Part shown: piece after piece, positions 11,446 to 21,897 of the stretch
Position numbering within the stretch: the first letter of the stretch is position 1
How the letters are laid out: each line of letters begins with the position of its first letter
Assembly: GCA_015680685.1 (NCBI GenBank)
Contig: MNCI01004113.1
Coordinates: forward strand, 343,396-407,395
Length of the DNA stretch: 64,000 nt
Direction: 5' to 3'
From: Gnetum montanum
Taxonomy: Eukaryota > Streptophyta > Gnetopsida > Gnetales > Gnetaceae
Translations under genes and position numbers: made by a program
Notes under the pieces: model-generated
Database searches by the model: none
What the model was told of the DNA's origin: nothing
What the model saw: the letters and a program-made list of their open reading frames with translations, nothing else

Positions 11446-11863
11446 AGGAGACTAATGTTTTTCATGTCTCTAATTAGTGTTAAGCATGTGATGTACTCTT
11501 AATGTTTTTTTTTTTTTTGCTTATTATTAATATTATTTTTTGGTTCGATGGTCCTCCATCTTCTTTTGATTTTAAAAACTTCTACTTAACAAGAGAATAT
11601 ATAGGATAAGATTTAATGCAATTGATGGGTGAGAGAATCATAGATGAATATAATTTTAAAAGAATTTTACATGAATATAATGATACATTATGTGTAACTT
11701 CAATTAGTAGCTCTTTTTCTAAGAAGACAATGAACAAACTACTTGAGCAACCTATCACTTGCTATAAAGAAATATAATAATAATCCTAGATTATACAATG
11801 TATCATGTTGTTTATATATCTTGGTATGCAATTATAGTTATATTAATTTAGATTGTAATAATG

Positions 11864-11975
11864 AAGTGTTAGCCTACTAGTAAGACTCTCTTTTGAAATC
11901 TCTAAGTTATGGGTTTAATTCTATTGGGAAATGTAGAGTTATAAAGTTGTAATTTGGCTATATGTCTTGGGAATA
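11864..11975 (+). repeat. tRNA-derived SINE, plus-strand copy
   Basis: The head carries a pol III A box (tagcctactagtaaga, 11870-11885; tRNA-like TAGYNNARTGG) and, about 40 bases on, a B box (gggtttaattcta, 11911-11923; from GGTTCGAATCC with C to T changes). The body gggaaatgtagagttata and tttggctatatgtcttggga recurs in the inverted copy downstream, which shows it is a dispersed repeat rather than a lone decayed tRNA gene. Confidence 0.65.
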
Positions 11976-12100
11976 AACATTTTTCTAAAACATTTTAGGT
12001 TTCAATAGTTGTATCCACCTTTCATCTCTGCTCCCTCCCACTAAAAAAATGTTTCAAGTTATGAGGATGTTGGAACCCTAAAGTAATTTTAATATAGGTA

Positions 12101-12215
12101 CATCCTAAGATATATAGCCCAATTAAAATTTTATAATTAAATATTTCCCACCTTAATTAAACCCATGACATGGAACCTTTAAATTAAGAGTCTTGCCACT
12201 AGGCTAATGCCTCAT
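12101..12215 (-). repeat. tRNA-derived SINE, minus-strand copy
   Basis: Reverse complement: an A box TTAGCCTAGTGGCAAGA (12191-12207), a B-box-like GGGTTTAATTAAGG (12151-12164), and the same body as the plus copy, ending GGGCTATATATCTTAGGA. With the plus copy it forms an inverted pair about 125 bases apart. Confidence 0.65.
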
Positions 12216-12289
12216 TTTTAAATGTTTCAAGTTGTGACACTTCATTACTAATAAATAAACATAGGTTAATTTAAGGAATTATCTTTTCT

Positions 12290-12965
12290 TGGCACATATT
12301 TTCTACTCCATATGTATTCAAGGAGATATAATTCATGTAACTTCCTCTGTAAGTCATTTCATGGAATGCTAGCTTTTATTACTCATCATATGATTTCTAT
12401 AATATTTTTATGAATACTTGTGACTAGGTCTTTAAAATGAAGTGAGTGATTGACCATCTTATGATTAAATTGAAGTTGATGTAGCCATTTTGAATCATAA
12501 GTGTTCCACATATTACTATAAATAATAGAACTATGCTTACTTCATTAATAAATACAATTTCTCTATGTTTCCTTAGAGTAATCTTTAACAACATTAAGAA
12601 CATGTTATTTGAGTTACTCTTAATTCCTCCAAATACCCAATAATGTGTTATAGTTCTAGCTTTATTATCTTTTTTTCCTAAACTTGGACTAATCATTTTT
12701 TACTGTTTTTCTTATACCTCTAATTTTTTGTGGATTTTTTAATAAATCATTTTCACACACACTTCTACAAAAATTAAACTGATTCACAAAACTATATTTG
12801 GACACTTATTTTAAACTTCTATATACTCGTTGGAGCATTTTCAACCCCAATCATATATAGTCATAATAATTTTTTTTAATTCTAATTTGGATTTCATGAA
12901 TGATGTTCCAAAATGAATTTTGTTTATCACATTGAAGACATAGAAATATATATCCTTCTTTTTTA
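12290..12965 (-). pseudogene. IS1595/ISXO2-like DDE transposase relic (Merlin superfamily type)
   Basis: Read on the minus strand across two or three frameshifts, about 220 codons match the order of an IS1016/IS1595-type DDE transposase. Seen in order: KIHFGTSFMKSKLELKKIIM (about 12915-12860); QFNFCRSVCENDLLKNPQKI with a following KTVKND-stop-SKF (12790-12680, first catalytic Asp in the usual DESKF motif); TITHYWVFGGIKSNSNNMF (about 12650-12595); SSIIYSNMWNTYDSKWLHQL (12530-12475, where the second catalytic Asp has become Asn); KMVNHSLHFKDLVTSIHKNI followed by IEII (12460-12390, third catalytic Glu kept); and a tail KASIP...LHELYLLEYIWSRK. The N-terminal zinc-binding residues are mostly lost. 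Stops and frameshifts make it dead. No terminal inverted repeats or target duplication were found. Confidence 0.87.
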
Positions 12966-13289
12966 AAATAATTCTTGTTTTTTATTACTATATTATAATT
13001 TAAACATACTTATTCTCTATACAAAAGTTCTAACCCTTAACAAAACTTAATATAGTCTTATAAGTTTTTGAAATAATTATTCCATGATCATAGATGAAAG
13101 ATACTAAAATAAAATATTATTTTCATTAAGAGATACATAATATTAGCTTTTAAAAATTTAATAAAATAATTAATAAATGTTATAACTAGATAAGAAATAC
13201 TATATCAAATTGAAAATAGTGGTAAGATAATATAGCAACTAAATTGATCTTATTGATAAATAGAATTGTAAAGAAAAAATATAGTGTTA
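12966..13289. other. No gene seen
   Basis: AT-rich spacer between the transposase relic and the minus-strand gag. Upstream zinc-finger residues of the transposase could lie here but are not readable. Confidence 0.45.
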
Positions 13290-14787
13290 TAAATTTGATT
13301 ATGGTAAGGCCTCTTATCCTTTGTTTTGCTTTTGCCACTTTTTTCTTCTGTTGTAACTATCTTCATAGCTACTTCAACAACTTTGTTTTTAAAATCCTTG
13401 ACACCTAGTGCTATTTTTTAATTTAGCACATTCCAAACCTTTTTAACAACATTGGCAAGGTCTACCAAAGTCTTTTTGATTCTCATGCATTCTTGAACAA
13501 GGACTTCAACAATATTAAAAGTTTGAATCTTATATTCAATATTCTTTACATTCTTCTAAAATTAGGAATTTATCTTGGCTTCCTCTATGTTGACATGCTT
13601 ATTTCATTCACCTTCAAATTTGGTTATAACATCTAACGCATCACTAACTTGAGAAACTAACCTTTGGTATAGATTACCCATGAGATACATATCCATGCTT
13701 TCATGAATTTGTAGCAATAGTCCTTCTACTAAATGAATTAATTAGTTACATTTACTAAACCCATGATTTGTATATTGATTGAGCATGTAATTATACAATT
13801 CTATGACCACATCCAATGATTCATTAGTATCTTACTTTCATTTTACTTTCTTCTTTATAAGGTTTACAACTCTAACATAATATGGAATTTTGACATTAAA
13901 AGATTTCAACATGTATACCAAAGAAGATATGAAATTGGGTGGAAGAGTTTGATACAATGTTTTAGCATGCTCAATGAGTGTATGAAGAAAAAGATGGAGT
14001 TTCTACCACTTGTAGCTCACATGAGATGAAAAATGTTTGAACATGAAGTTATGGATCATTATTTAACTTTCAACTAAATGTGAGAATGTCAGCTTTATCA
14101 ACCTTCTTGATTCTACTCTCCATATGATTTTTGGTAGGATACAAAGTGCTTTATGAATTTAACCTTGGTAGATCTATGAAAAAAAATGGTCCATCCAAGT
14201 CTTCAATACCTCTATTCAAATGAACGTAATACAAAGGTGAATAGATGGCCTACTTTGAATCCTCACAAGTATAGCTTAGGCCTCATTGATAAAAATGCAT
14301 AGATCTCCTTCTCATAGAATCAATCATGTTATAGCAATGAGAGTATCTAGGAGAAGATCTGACCTACGTTTGAACATGTATGTGCTCATGAACCTGCTTT
14401 GTAAACATATTATGAAGCTCTTGCTTTTCATGAGTAGCATACTCTAAATAAATTAGGTGTAATTTGTCAGATGCTTAATGAATTCTTGATTACACAAAGC
14501 CTCCTCAAAGACAATAAGTACAAATTCTTTAGGTTCTTTACAAAATCATCCATGAGCATCATGCTAGCATCCTACTTTGTCTTGATGAAATGTTATTACA
14601 ATGGAGATGTTGCTTCATTCACCATGCTTTTAAAAATGATTTGAACCAATTCAGATTTCTACTTCATTCTATTTTCATTACTGAATTTAACCATGATTTC
14701 TTTGGTTGTTTATTTCCTACAAAATCACCAACTAAAAAAATAAAATTATGAACATACAAGTATTTCAAGGTAATTCACCAATATCTT
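13290..14787 (-). pseudogene. Element H': gypsy-type gag relic
   Basis: The minus strand matches, piece by piece, the plus-strand gag at 55500-57060: for example CATAACTTCATGTTCAAA with GCTACAAG, then GCTAAAACATT.TATCAA.CTCTTCCA (encoding the A-K-T-x-Y-Q-x-L-P gag motif), and near the 5' end CATGAAAAGCAAGAGCTTCAT. No long open frame survives. The left limit corresponds to the AAGAGGCCTTACC segment that also ends the recognisable part of the other copy. No pol is seen further along the strand. The neighbouring primer site and LTR piece fix its orientation. Confidence 0.72.
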
Positions 14788-14804
14788 TCCTAGCAATGAC
14801 ACCA
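14788..14804 (-). other. Primer-binding site, tRNA-Asp type (decayed)
   Basis: The minus strand reads TGGTGTCATTGCTAGGA against the tRNA-Asp complement TGGCGCCGTTGCCGGGG. Most differences are C to T or G to A at CG positions. Confidence 0.7.
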
Positions 14805-15236
14805 ATGATAAGAGTCCTTTCAGTTTTGGAAAAATGGGATTTATCATACAAATCATAATGTGATCTAGTCATAAGCTTCGAAGATGATGTTGAGTAAGCT
14901 TCCAAGAATACTTATGTATATAATTACATTCAATAGATATAAAATAGATTATAATACATATAATACAAATAAAACCTTTGTTGCCATGGTGGAAGATAAA
15001 GAGAATATTTATAATTTTATGTTTTATAGTATTTATGGAATTTAGAATTATAAGATACAAAATAATAATAAATATACATGCATTATGATCCTTCTTAGGG
15101 ATAGGTGCAATGCCACACATGAAATGCAATAAAATTTACTCTTAGTTACAACCCCAATGGCCCAACACCATGTTATACAACTATAACCTTCTTGGATAAG
15201 GATAAATCATTGCAGCCTAAGAAAATGAGAATTTGG
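14805..15236 (-). repeat. LTR piece of element H'
   Basis: On the minus strand it ends in CTTATCA directly before the primer site. It shares GCATTGCACCTAT, ACCATGG.AACA and a TTTGTATTATGTATT-like stretch with the LTR piece at 55011-55405. The outer part is cut off at 15236 by the start of element E, so E appears to have inserted into this LTR. Confidence 0.6.
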
Positions 15237-16226
15237 TGTAGGGACATCTCTTCCAATCCCTCTTCTCTCTTCCCTACATTTGTTTTTGTGGATTTCAAGC
15301 TTGAAGAAGACATCTTAAAGTGCTAGAAGATGTCTTGGCAGAGGCTAGAAATTGACAGAGAAGCAAAGGAGATGTCTTGATAATTTTTTAATCTTCTTGG
15401 AGAAGACATCTTCTAGGTCGAAATACATATTTCCCAAGATGTCTCCTACCAAGAGAATACATATTCCCCAAGATGTCTCCTACCAGGAGGAGATGTCTTA
15501 TATTAGAAGAAGACATCTTGTGAAAATAGAAAATGTCTCTTGTGAAAACTATTTTTGATAGGAGGCATCACCCAAGGATCAAAGATGACTTGTACAATTG
15601 GAAAAACTTTCAAACATAACCTTCCCAATTTGTCTACTAGCTAGAATAGGATGAAAAGGGATGAAAATAGCTAGGGAGAAGGTGAGAAGACTTGAAAAAT
15701 ATTTGAAGAGACTTAAATGAAGTTGAGGAAAGATGTTTAGGTTTCTTATCTTGTAGTTAAACATAAATATTATTGTATTCACCCTTGTTGTAAACGAATG
15801 AGTAAGAGAAAGAGATATTATATATGTAGAGCTAAGAAAGATAGACTAAGTTAGCACATTAAGTAAATGCAACTGGGAATTCTAGCTCCAAGATCAACTT
15901 GTGGCATGTTGGTCTATGTGTACTATTCTCTTGTGTCTTAATTATGAGTTGAGTTCTTAGTTTAAGATTGTGGGGAAGATTCTCTATTGGTTGTGTCTTG
16001 CATTGAGAATAACCATTATATGGTTGTAGAGCCTCATGCTCTAAAATATTGATTTTGTGACAAGTTTGGGTGGTTTGTGAGTTATTAGAACCCTGTTGTA
16101 ATCTTCTATTAAATTAATTTGAAGATAGCTAGTTTTTTTATTTTTTAGCAAAACTTTTTATCTTTCCATAATATCTAGATTTAGTATTTGAAGATGATTT
16201 AATTATGGAGTGAACCTTTTCTAGCA
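15237..16226 (+). repeat. Element E 5' LTR
   Basis: Starts tgtagggacatctc and ends tctagca, four bases before the primer site. The 3' LTR matches throughout (tccaatcc, gctagaagatgt, ctctattggttgt.tcttgcattgaga, gtatttgaag.tgatttaatt). It includes the octamer cluster described separately; open frames within it (15352-15558) are not genes. Confidence 0.88.
15241..15545. promoter_or_regulatory. Cluster of AGATGTCT / AGACATCT octamers in the LTR
   Basis: The octamer AGATGTCT or its reverse complement AGACATCT occurs eight times between about 15308 and 15515, in both orientations, with degenerate copies at each edge. Several are followed by CC, giving TGTCTC, the classical auxin-response-element core bound by ARF factors (TGTCNN). 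The cluster is kept, with changes, in the 3' LTR at about 21980-22215. Function is inferred only. Confidence 0.6.
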
Positions 16227-16230
16227 TTAT

Positions 16231-16242
16231 TTGTATTAGAGC
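16231..16242 (+). other. Element E primer-binding site (tRNA-Met type)
   Basis: TTGTATTAGAGC against the usual TGGTATCAGAGC; two substitutions. Confidence 0.7.
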
Positions 16243-16316
16243 CTAGCTTTGGATCTTAGAGTTATCTTGATGATTGATTGGAAATTGGTTGAGAATTTTA
16301 TCAATTTTAAATGTCA

Positions 16317-17480
16317 TCTAAGAAGAAATGGATGCAAGCTCTAAATCAAGACATGGAGAGCATGAAGTTTACCTTCTAGATGATGGTTACTTAATTAGAT
16401 GAAATCAATGCAAAGGTAGATAGAAATGCTAGCCCTAGCCATATCTAGACATGTATAGGTGAAGAGCATATACATTTAGATGAAGAAGTTTCACAACTAG
16501 GTGGAGATGGAGTAGATGAAGAGAAAGGACAATCCAGCTATGGGAGTGTAGAAAACCATTAGCCAAGGATTATAATGGGAGGGAATTCTATTTCTTAGAT
16601 GAGAAATTCAAGGGCTCCAATGGTGTTAAACACTTATTCTTTAGACAAGCTTGATGAAGAAGATGAGGCAAGTCTTGCTAGCTCATTCAAAAATGTTACC
16701 AGACTTCTATACATAAAGTTGAAGACTTTCAATGGTGTAGATGACATCAATACTTGTGAAAGTTTGTTGAAGGAACTTGAGAAGCATTTTCAATTGGAAG
16801 AGAAAATGAACAACTTGAGGGTAACTATTGCTGAATCTAGATTAGAAGGTATGGCTTCTACTTGATGGAAAAATGATTTCTAGGATTATGACAGATGAAA
16901 TAGTCTACCTATTAGAGATTGAAATATAATGAAATACATAATGAAGAGAAAATTTGAATATTTCCATTGGAGGAAATAAACCATTATGAAGTTAAAATTC
17001 CTAAGGCAAGATTATAAGAATGTCAAAGAATTATACATCAAATTTTATGATCTATTCCATCAAACTAAGGTAAGCTAGAAAGAGTATGAACAGGCTTCAA
17101 TATTTTTAGGAGGTTTCAAAATGGCATACCAATAAGAGTTATCTTTTTATGAGCCATAAATTCTTGATTAGGCTTATGATCTAGCACTCAAGGCTAAGAA
17201 GAAAATAGGTGGATTGAGAAACAAGAGCAAAAAAACTTCCAAGGATAAGGAGAGAGGATCTAGATCTAAGAAGGGATCCAATTCCAAATCTAAAAATAAG
17301 GAAGATAGCCAAGATAAGAAGACTAAAAGAGGTAATGAGGAGGATAAAGCCAAGATGGAACAAGGTAAATAAGGCAAGGGTTAAGGTAGCAATTCATCAA
17401 AAATTTAGTGCTTCAAGTGTGAAGAATGTAGAAACATGTAATGGAAATGTCTAATTCACAAGGCATACAAGGGCAAAGAT
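16317..17480 (+). pseudogene. Element E gag relic
   Basis: Begins at an ATG encoding MSSKKKWMQALNQDMESMKF. An open stretch at 16599-16865 includes DDINTCESLLKELEKHFQLE. A Lys/Ser-rich basic tail (about 17200-17390) precedes a decayed zinc knuckle at about 17406-17450, CFKCEECRN..WKC. There the CCHC spacing is kept, but the His is Asn and a TAA interrupts it. Gag would form the particle and bind RNA. Stops are mostly TAG at Gln or Trp sites. Confidence 0.75.
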
Positions 17481-17639
17481 GTGCAAATCATGGATGTGAA
17501 GGATACATCAAGCCAAGATCTTCAAGGAGGTAATCTTAATGCTCCAAAAATTAAGGATGTTTCTGAATTAAATTTTTTTTCATTTGTGAGGAATATAAAT
17601 AGAGGAGATTATTTTAATAGAAAATTTTTATTTTGGATT

Positions 17640-19048
17640 GGGGCTATATCTTTGCTTAGTATGGAGTGAATTCATGTTTTGATTAATGAGGAAGCCAAAG
17701 AAATGTTATTTCTTCTAGGGAAGTTGCTAGATTAAGATTAGTAACTAATCTTCATCCAAGATCCTATAAAGTGCATTGGTTATTTAGAGATTTTTCTCAA
17801 GAGGTGATGGAATAATGTACTTTGAGATTTAAAACTGGATGTTTTCATGATGTTGTAAAATGTGATGTGCTTCCAATAGATTGTGTTGATGTAATTCTTG
17901 GTGGACCTTGAAATTTTGGCAATGGTGCTTAATTTGATGGAGCAAGAAATTTGTGGAGTGTAGCTAAACTTAATGGAATCCATGATTTGATTACTATGAT
18001 GGTTGAACAAGTGAGGTAGCAAAGCTCACTTAATGCTTTCTTAATCCTTCTAAGGAGAGGGAATATACTAAGAAATATGATGAAACTAGTTTTCATTTTC
18101 TTATTATGAAAAAAATTGCTACTAACCATGATGATGTGTAGGTTGAATTTTCTACAGGTGTGCTAGGCTTGAAGTAGAAATTTTCCAAGGTGTTAGAGGA
18201 ATTGGATGGATTACCACTAATGAGGAATGTACAACATCAAATTGATTTCATTCCTAGTGCTACCATTTCAAATGAGAGGGCTTACTAGATGAAACCTAAC
18301 CATAGGGCTAAATTTTAAAGGTAAGTAGAGGAGTTACTTACAAATGGCTTCATGAGAAAATCCATTTGTAGTTCTAGTGATGTTAGTGCCAAAAAAAAAC
18401 AATGATGGATGGAGGATGTGCATTGATTTTAGGGAAGTGAATAGGATAATAGTGAGGTGAAAATTTTCTATTTCAAGGATGGATGATATTCTTGATGTCC
18501 TTTCTAATGTAGAGTTTTGTAGAAAATTTGATTTGAAGAGTGATTATCATCATATTAGAATTAGGCCTAGTGAGCTTTCAAGACACAAAACGAATTGTTT
18601 AGGTGGCTGGTGATGCCATTTGGACTCACAAATGCACCTATTACATGTATGAGATTGATGCATGATGTATTTAGAGACTTAATTGGTAAGTTTTTCATGT
18701 CTGTTTGATGATATTTTGTTCTATATCTCTAAAGATGAAGAATATTTGGATCACTTGAGAATGATGTGTCTTAAGTTGAACGAGGCAAAACTAGTGGTCA
18801 ATGTGAAGAAAAGTCATTTCTTCAAGAGGAAAATCACATGTGGAACATGTGATTTCTAAAAATTAGAGTTGAATAAAAGATACCAAGGTAAAGGCTATTA
18901 GGGATTGGCCAAATTCCAAGAATGTTGGGAAGGTAAGATCATTCTTTAGTTTATTAGGCTCTCATAGATGGTTCATCAAAAAATTTAGTGGTATTTCATA
19001 GCCTATGTTTTCTTTGTTAAAGAAAAATAAAGATTTTAGTAGGAAAAT
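17640..19048 (+). pseudogene. Element E protease / reverse transcriptase relic
   Basis: From about 18180 the frame pieces read LEELDGLPLMRNVQHQIDFI, then MKPNHRAKF (about 18292-18320). A later piece, RWLVMPFGLTNAPITCMRLM (about 18600-18660), is the RT palm motif MPFGL.NAP of gypsy elements. Next come a decayed FDDI-type catalytic strand near 18705 and the thumb/connection near 18950-19040 with QPMFSLLKKNKDF-like coding (gc-stop-MFSLLKKNKDFS). The catalytic segment is broken by frameshifts. A protease should lie near 17640-18150 but no clear D-S/T-G triad is readable. Confidence 0.75.
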
Positions 19049-19960
19049 TGTAGCACCTAAAAAATTTAGTAGTTGGAAAACCAAAAATTCTAGGTAAAAC
19101 AGCCTAGCCTTGGATCCCAAGGGCCTTCGAGAAAGAGGATCCAAGGTGCCCCGGATGATCTTACTGATCACCCAAGAACTTAAAAAATGTAAATGGTGCA
19201 ATATAATTTAACAAAGAATGTAGATCTAATTTAAGAAAAAGCAAAAAACATAAAATTAAAGTAAACTTACATAGACAAATGAACTATTTATTTTAATTAA
19301 AATAATAAAAATATTACAAGAGAAGAGTTTAAAGATGTACAAGTGTGTGCCTATATGCATAAAGAGTTGCTCGAATGATGCCTAAAGTCTGGTGAAACTA
19401 GTAGTTTATGTTCTGTGGTTGGTTGCACGATCCATGTGCTTCCAAACTCTAACTTCTAAAACTCCTCATTCATTCTTAAATGTGGATCTACTATGCTAGT
19501 TGAAAAATGAGAAAGGTAATTGTAGTGTTGGGTACCAAGGAGGTAAGGTATGTGCAACATTGGTTGCAAGGGGGTAAGGTATGCAATGTTGGCTGCCAAG
19601 GGGCTAAGGTATGCAATGTTGGTTGCCAAGGGAGGTAAGGTATCCAATGTTGGTTGCCAAGGCAGGTAAGATATGAAACATTGGTTGCCAAAAGGCGTAA
19701 GGTATGTGCTTGAATTTTTGGTACTAGGTAATTACTCTAAGAGTCTCCAATGCTTAGTAGATTGTCAATTTGCCAAAAAGGTTCATTTAGAGTATTGGAA
19801 TTTTGTTTAAATAGGTTGTTGGTTTTCAAGTATGTGAGATTGCAACTCATGGCCTACAAACCTCACATTTTACAATGAAATATCAACCTCAAGTTTAAGG
19901 GTGAAGATTATAATGTAAAAGAGTTACAACATGAATTTTTTTTTGGTTTTTCAATAATCA
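19049..19960 (+). repeat. Putative solo LTR inserted in element E pol
   Basis: The RT reading breaks off after KNKDFSRKI at about 19047 and resumes as LKEKITNEPMLAILDF at about 19985-20030, so about 0.9 kb is foreign. It begins tgtagcacct and ends aataatca (TG...CA). The flanking 5-mers aaaat and aaaca agree only in part. It contains the 33-bp minisatellite. Orientation is arbitrary. Confidence 0.55.
19539..19705. repeat. Minisatellite, about 33-bp unit, five copies
   Basis: Imperfect tandem units of the form ggtaaggtatgcaatgttgg followed by ttgccaaggg(a). Copies differ by small indels and transitions. Overlapping minus-strand open frames rich in Leu/Pro here are products of the repeat. Confidence 0.85.
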
Positions 19961-19974
19961 AAACAAAGGAAGCT

Positions 19975-20400
19975 TTGACTAATTAAAAGAAAAAATTACC
20001 AATGAACCAATGCTTGCAATTCTAGATTTTTAGAAGCTTTTTCAGTAGAGGTTGATGCAAGTGGATTTTCCATTGGTGGGGTACTTTCAGAAGAAGGTAG
20101 ACATGTTGCTTTTTTCTTAGAAAAGTTGAATGAGTAAGGGAAGAAAATATTGTATATGAGAAGGAGTTGTACGATATTGTTCAAGCAATCAAGCATTAGA
20201 GGAATTACTTGTTGTCCAAGAAGTTCACTTTTATGATAGACCCTAAGGCACTTCAATTTCAAAACTCACAAAATAAGTTGAGTGCAACACACATGAAGTG
20301 AGTTGCATAGTTATAAGAGTTCAATTTTTTATTTAAGCACAAAAGTAAAAGGCCAATGTGGTGGTTGATGCATTGCCCATGGTGCATGTGGTGAATTTCA
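19975..20400 (+). pseudogene. Element E RNase H relic
   Basis: The pieces LKEKITNEPMLAILDF, then VEVDASGFSIGGVLSEEGRH in one frame (about 20046-20105), VRYCSSNQ/YDIVQAIKH, and VVVDALPMVHV (about 20362-20395) follow the gypsy RNase H order: the first catalytic D within DASG, the H-W-R-x-Y-L region, and the terminal ADALSR-like motif. Frameshifts and TAG stops break the frame. It would degrade the RNA strand of the RNA:DNA hybrid. Confidence 0.75.
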
Positions 20401-20569
20401 ACATACCTCATGTAAAAAGTAGGGGTGATTGTTTATATATATATATAAGCATGATGTTGATTTTGGTCAGGTTTGGGAAAGGTTCAAAGATCGAAGAATA
20501 GGATAGAATAGTGGAGGAACTATCATATTCAACATGAATTGTTATTTAAGAATGGAAAGGTACGTGTTC

Positions 20570-21560
20570 CTAATTATGATTTTAGGAAAAATATTTTTTT
20601 TGAAAAGCATTGTAATGGCATGGAAGATTATATGGATAGGGATAAAACATTGTAACTTATGGGTAGGTGCTATTTTTAGCATGGTATGGCAACAAAAATT
20701 TCAAAATTTGTGAAGGAGTGTTTGACATATCATAAGTTTAAAGAAGGTATAGATGTGAATGGATACTATATGTCTTTGTCAATTTTCAAAGGTCTCGGGG
20801 AATATGTATTAATGGACTTTATGAGTGGTATTCCAAAGACTAAGAGGGTGAATGATGCAATTTTTGTTATTTTTGATAAGCTTTCCAATATGATTTATTT
20901 CATTCCATTCAAGAAGATACGTGACACTTCTCATATTGAAAATTTCTTTTTCCAACATGTTGTGAAGTTGCATGGTATTCCTTTGAATATTGTTAGTGAT
21001 GGAGACTCTAAGTTCACAAGTCACTTTTGAAGGTCCCTTTGGAAAATTTTAGTGACAAAGTTGAATTTTTCTAGTGCAAATCATCCACAATCTAATGGTA
21101 AAATATAGGTGGTAAATAAATCCTTGTTAATCATATTAAGATGTTTATATGATCGACAACCAAATAGGTGAGAAACTTATTATGTCATGCAGTGTTTTCA
21201 TATAATAATGCTTTTAATGTTGCTATTGGTAAAAGCCCATTTGAGGTTAACTATGTGTTATTCCCAAAGATGGTGGACACTTTGAAGAGCTTTGATGATG
21301 AAACTCAGCTTTGTATTAACTTTATGCAAGAGATGAGTGATCTCCATGCACAAGGAAAATCAAATCAGAAGATGATTGAAGGGATAGTCCTCAAGAGAAA
21401 TGAGGGGAAATGGAAGCCTAATTTTATTATTGGTGACTTGGTTTGGATGCACTTGAAGAAGAAGTAATAGAGAGATGTTAACTTCTTCAAACTGAAAGCC
21501 AAGAAGATGGCACCTTTCAAAATCAAGGCTAAAATCAATGATAACACTTTTGAGATTAAT
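20570..21560 (+). pseudogene. Element E integrase relic
   Basis: The zinc-finger end (GMATKISKFVKECLTYHKFK, starting 20680) is followed by an open frame to 21030. It contains VLMDFMSGIP (first catalytic Asp), FDKLSNMIYFIPFKK and IVSDGDSKFTSHF (second Asp), then ANHPQSNGK (about 21080-21105; the catalytic Glu site is decayed). A further open stretch (21168-21467) holds the C-terminal part: FSYNNAFNVAIGKSPFEVNY and GDLVWMHLKKK. The last catalytic residue and several Gln/Trp codons are lost to TAG. No chromodomain is seen before the polypurine tract. Confidence 0.8.
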
Positions 21561-21879
21561 TTATGAATGATGTTGTTATGTCTCTTTTGTTTAATATTTC
21601 AGATCTTGTGTACGATCATGGACCACCTGATGAGAAGACCATATAGAGTAGCATTGATGAGTTGAAAGGGACCATTGATCAATCCAAGCCTTCAAGGGAG
21701 AGGAAGGCAATCATACTTAAGCATAGGGAAGCTTCTAGTACTTAGAGAGTCAAGAGGCATGCGTATTTAATCCATTGGCTAGATTGATCCATTGATGCTA
21801 TGTGGGTCTATTAAACTAAACATCATGAGTGAAAATTTACTTCAACCCCTACTTTATTTTTCACTTGAGTTCACTTTTT

Positions 21880-21893
21880 GAAGGATGGAAGAG
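21880..21893 (+). other. Element E polypurine tract
   Basis: gaaggatggaagag, four bases before the 3' LTR start tgtaggg at 21898. Confidence 0.65.
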
Positions 21894-21897
21894 CTGA

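Noticed and set aside
17174-17377. Hydrophobic Leu/Phe-rich minus-strand frames resembling membrane protein
   Set aside because: Antisense shadow of the Lys/Ser-rich gag tail of element E.
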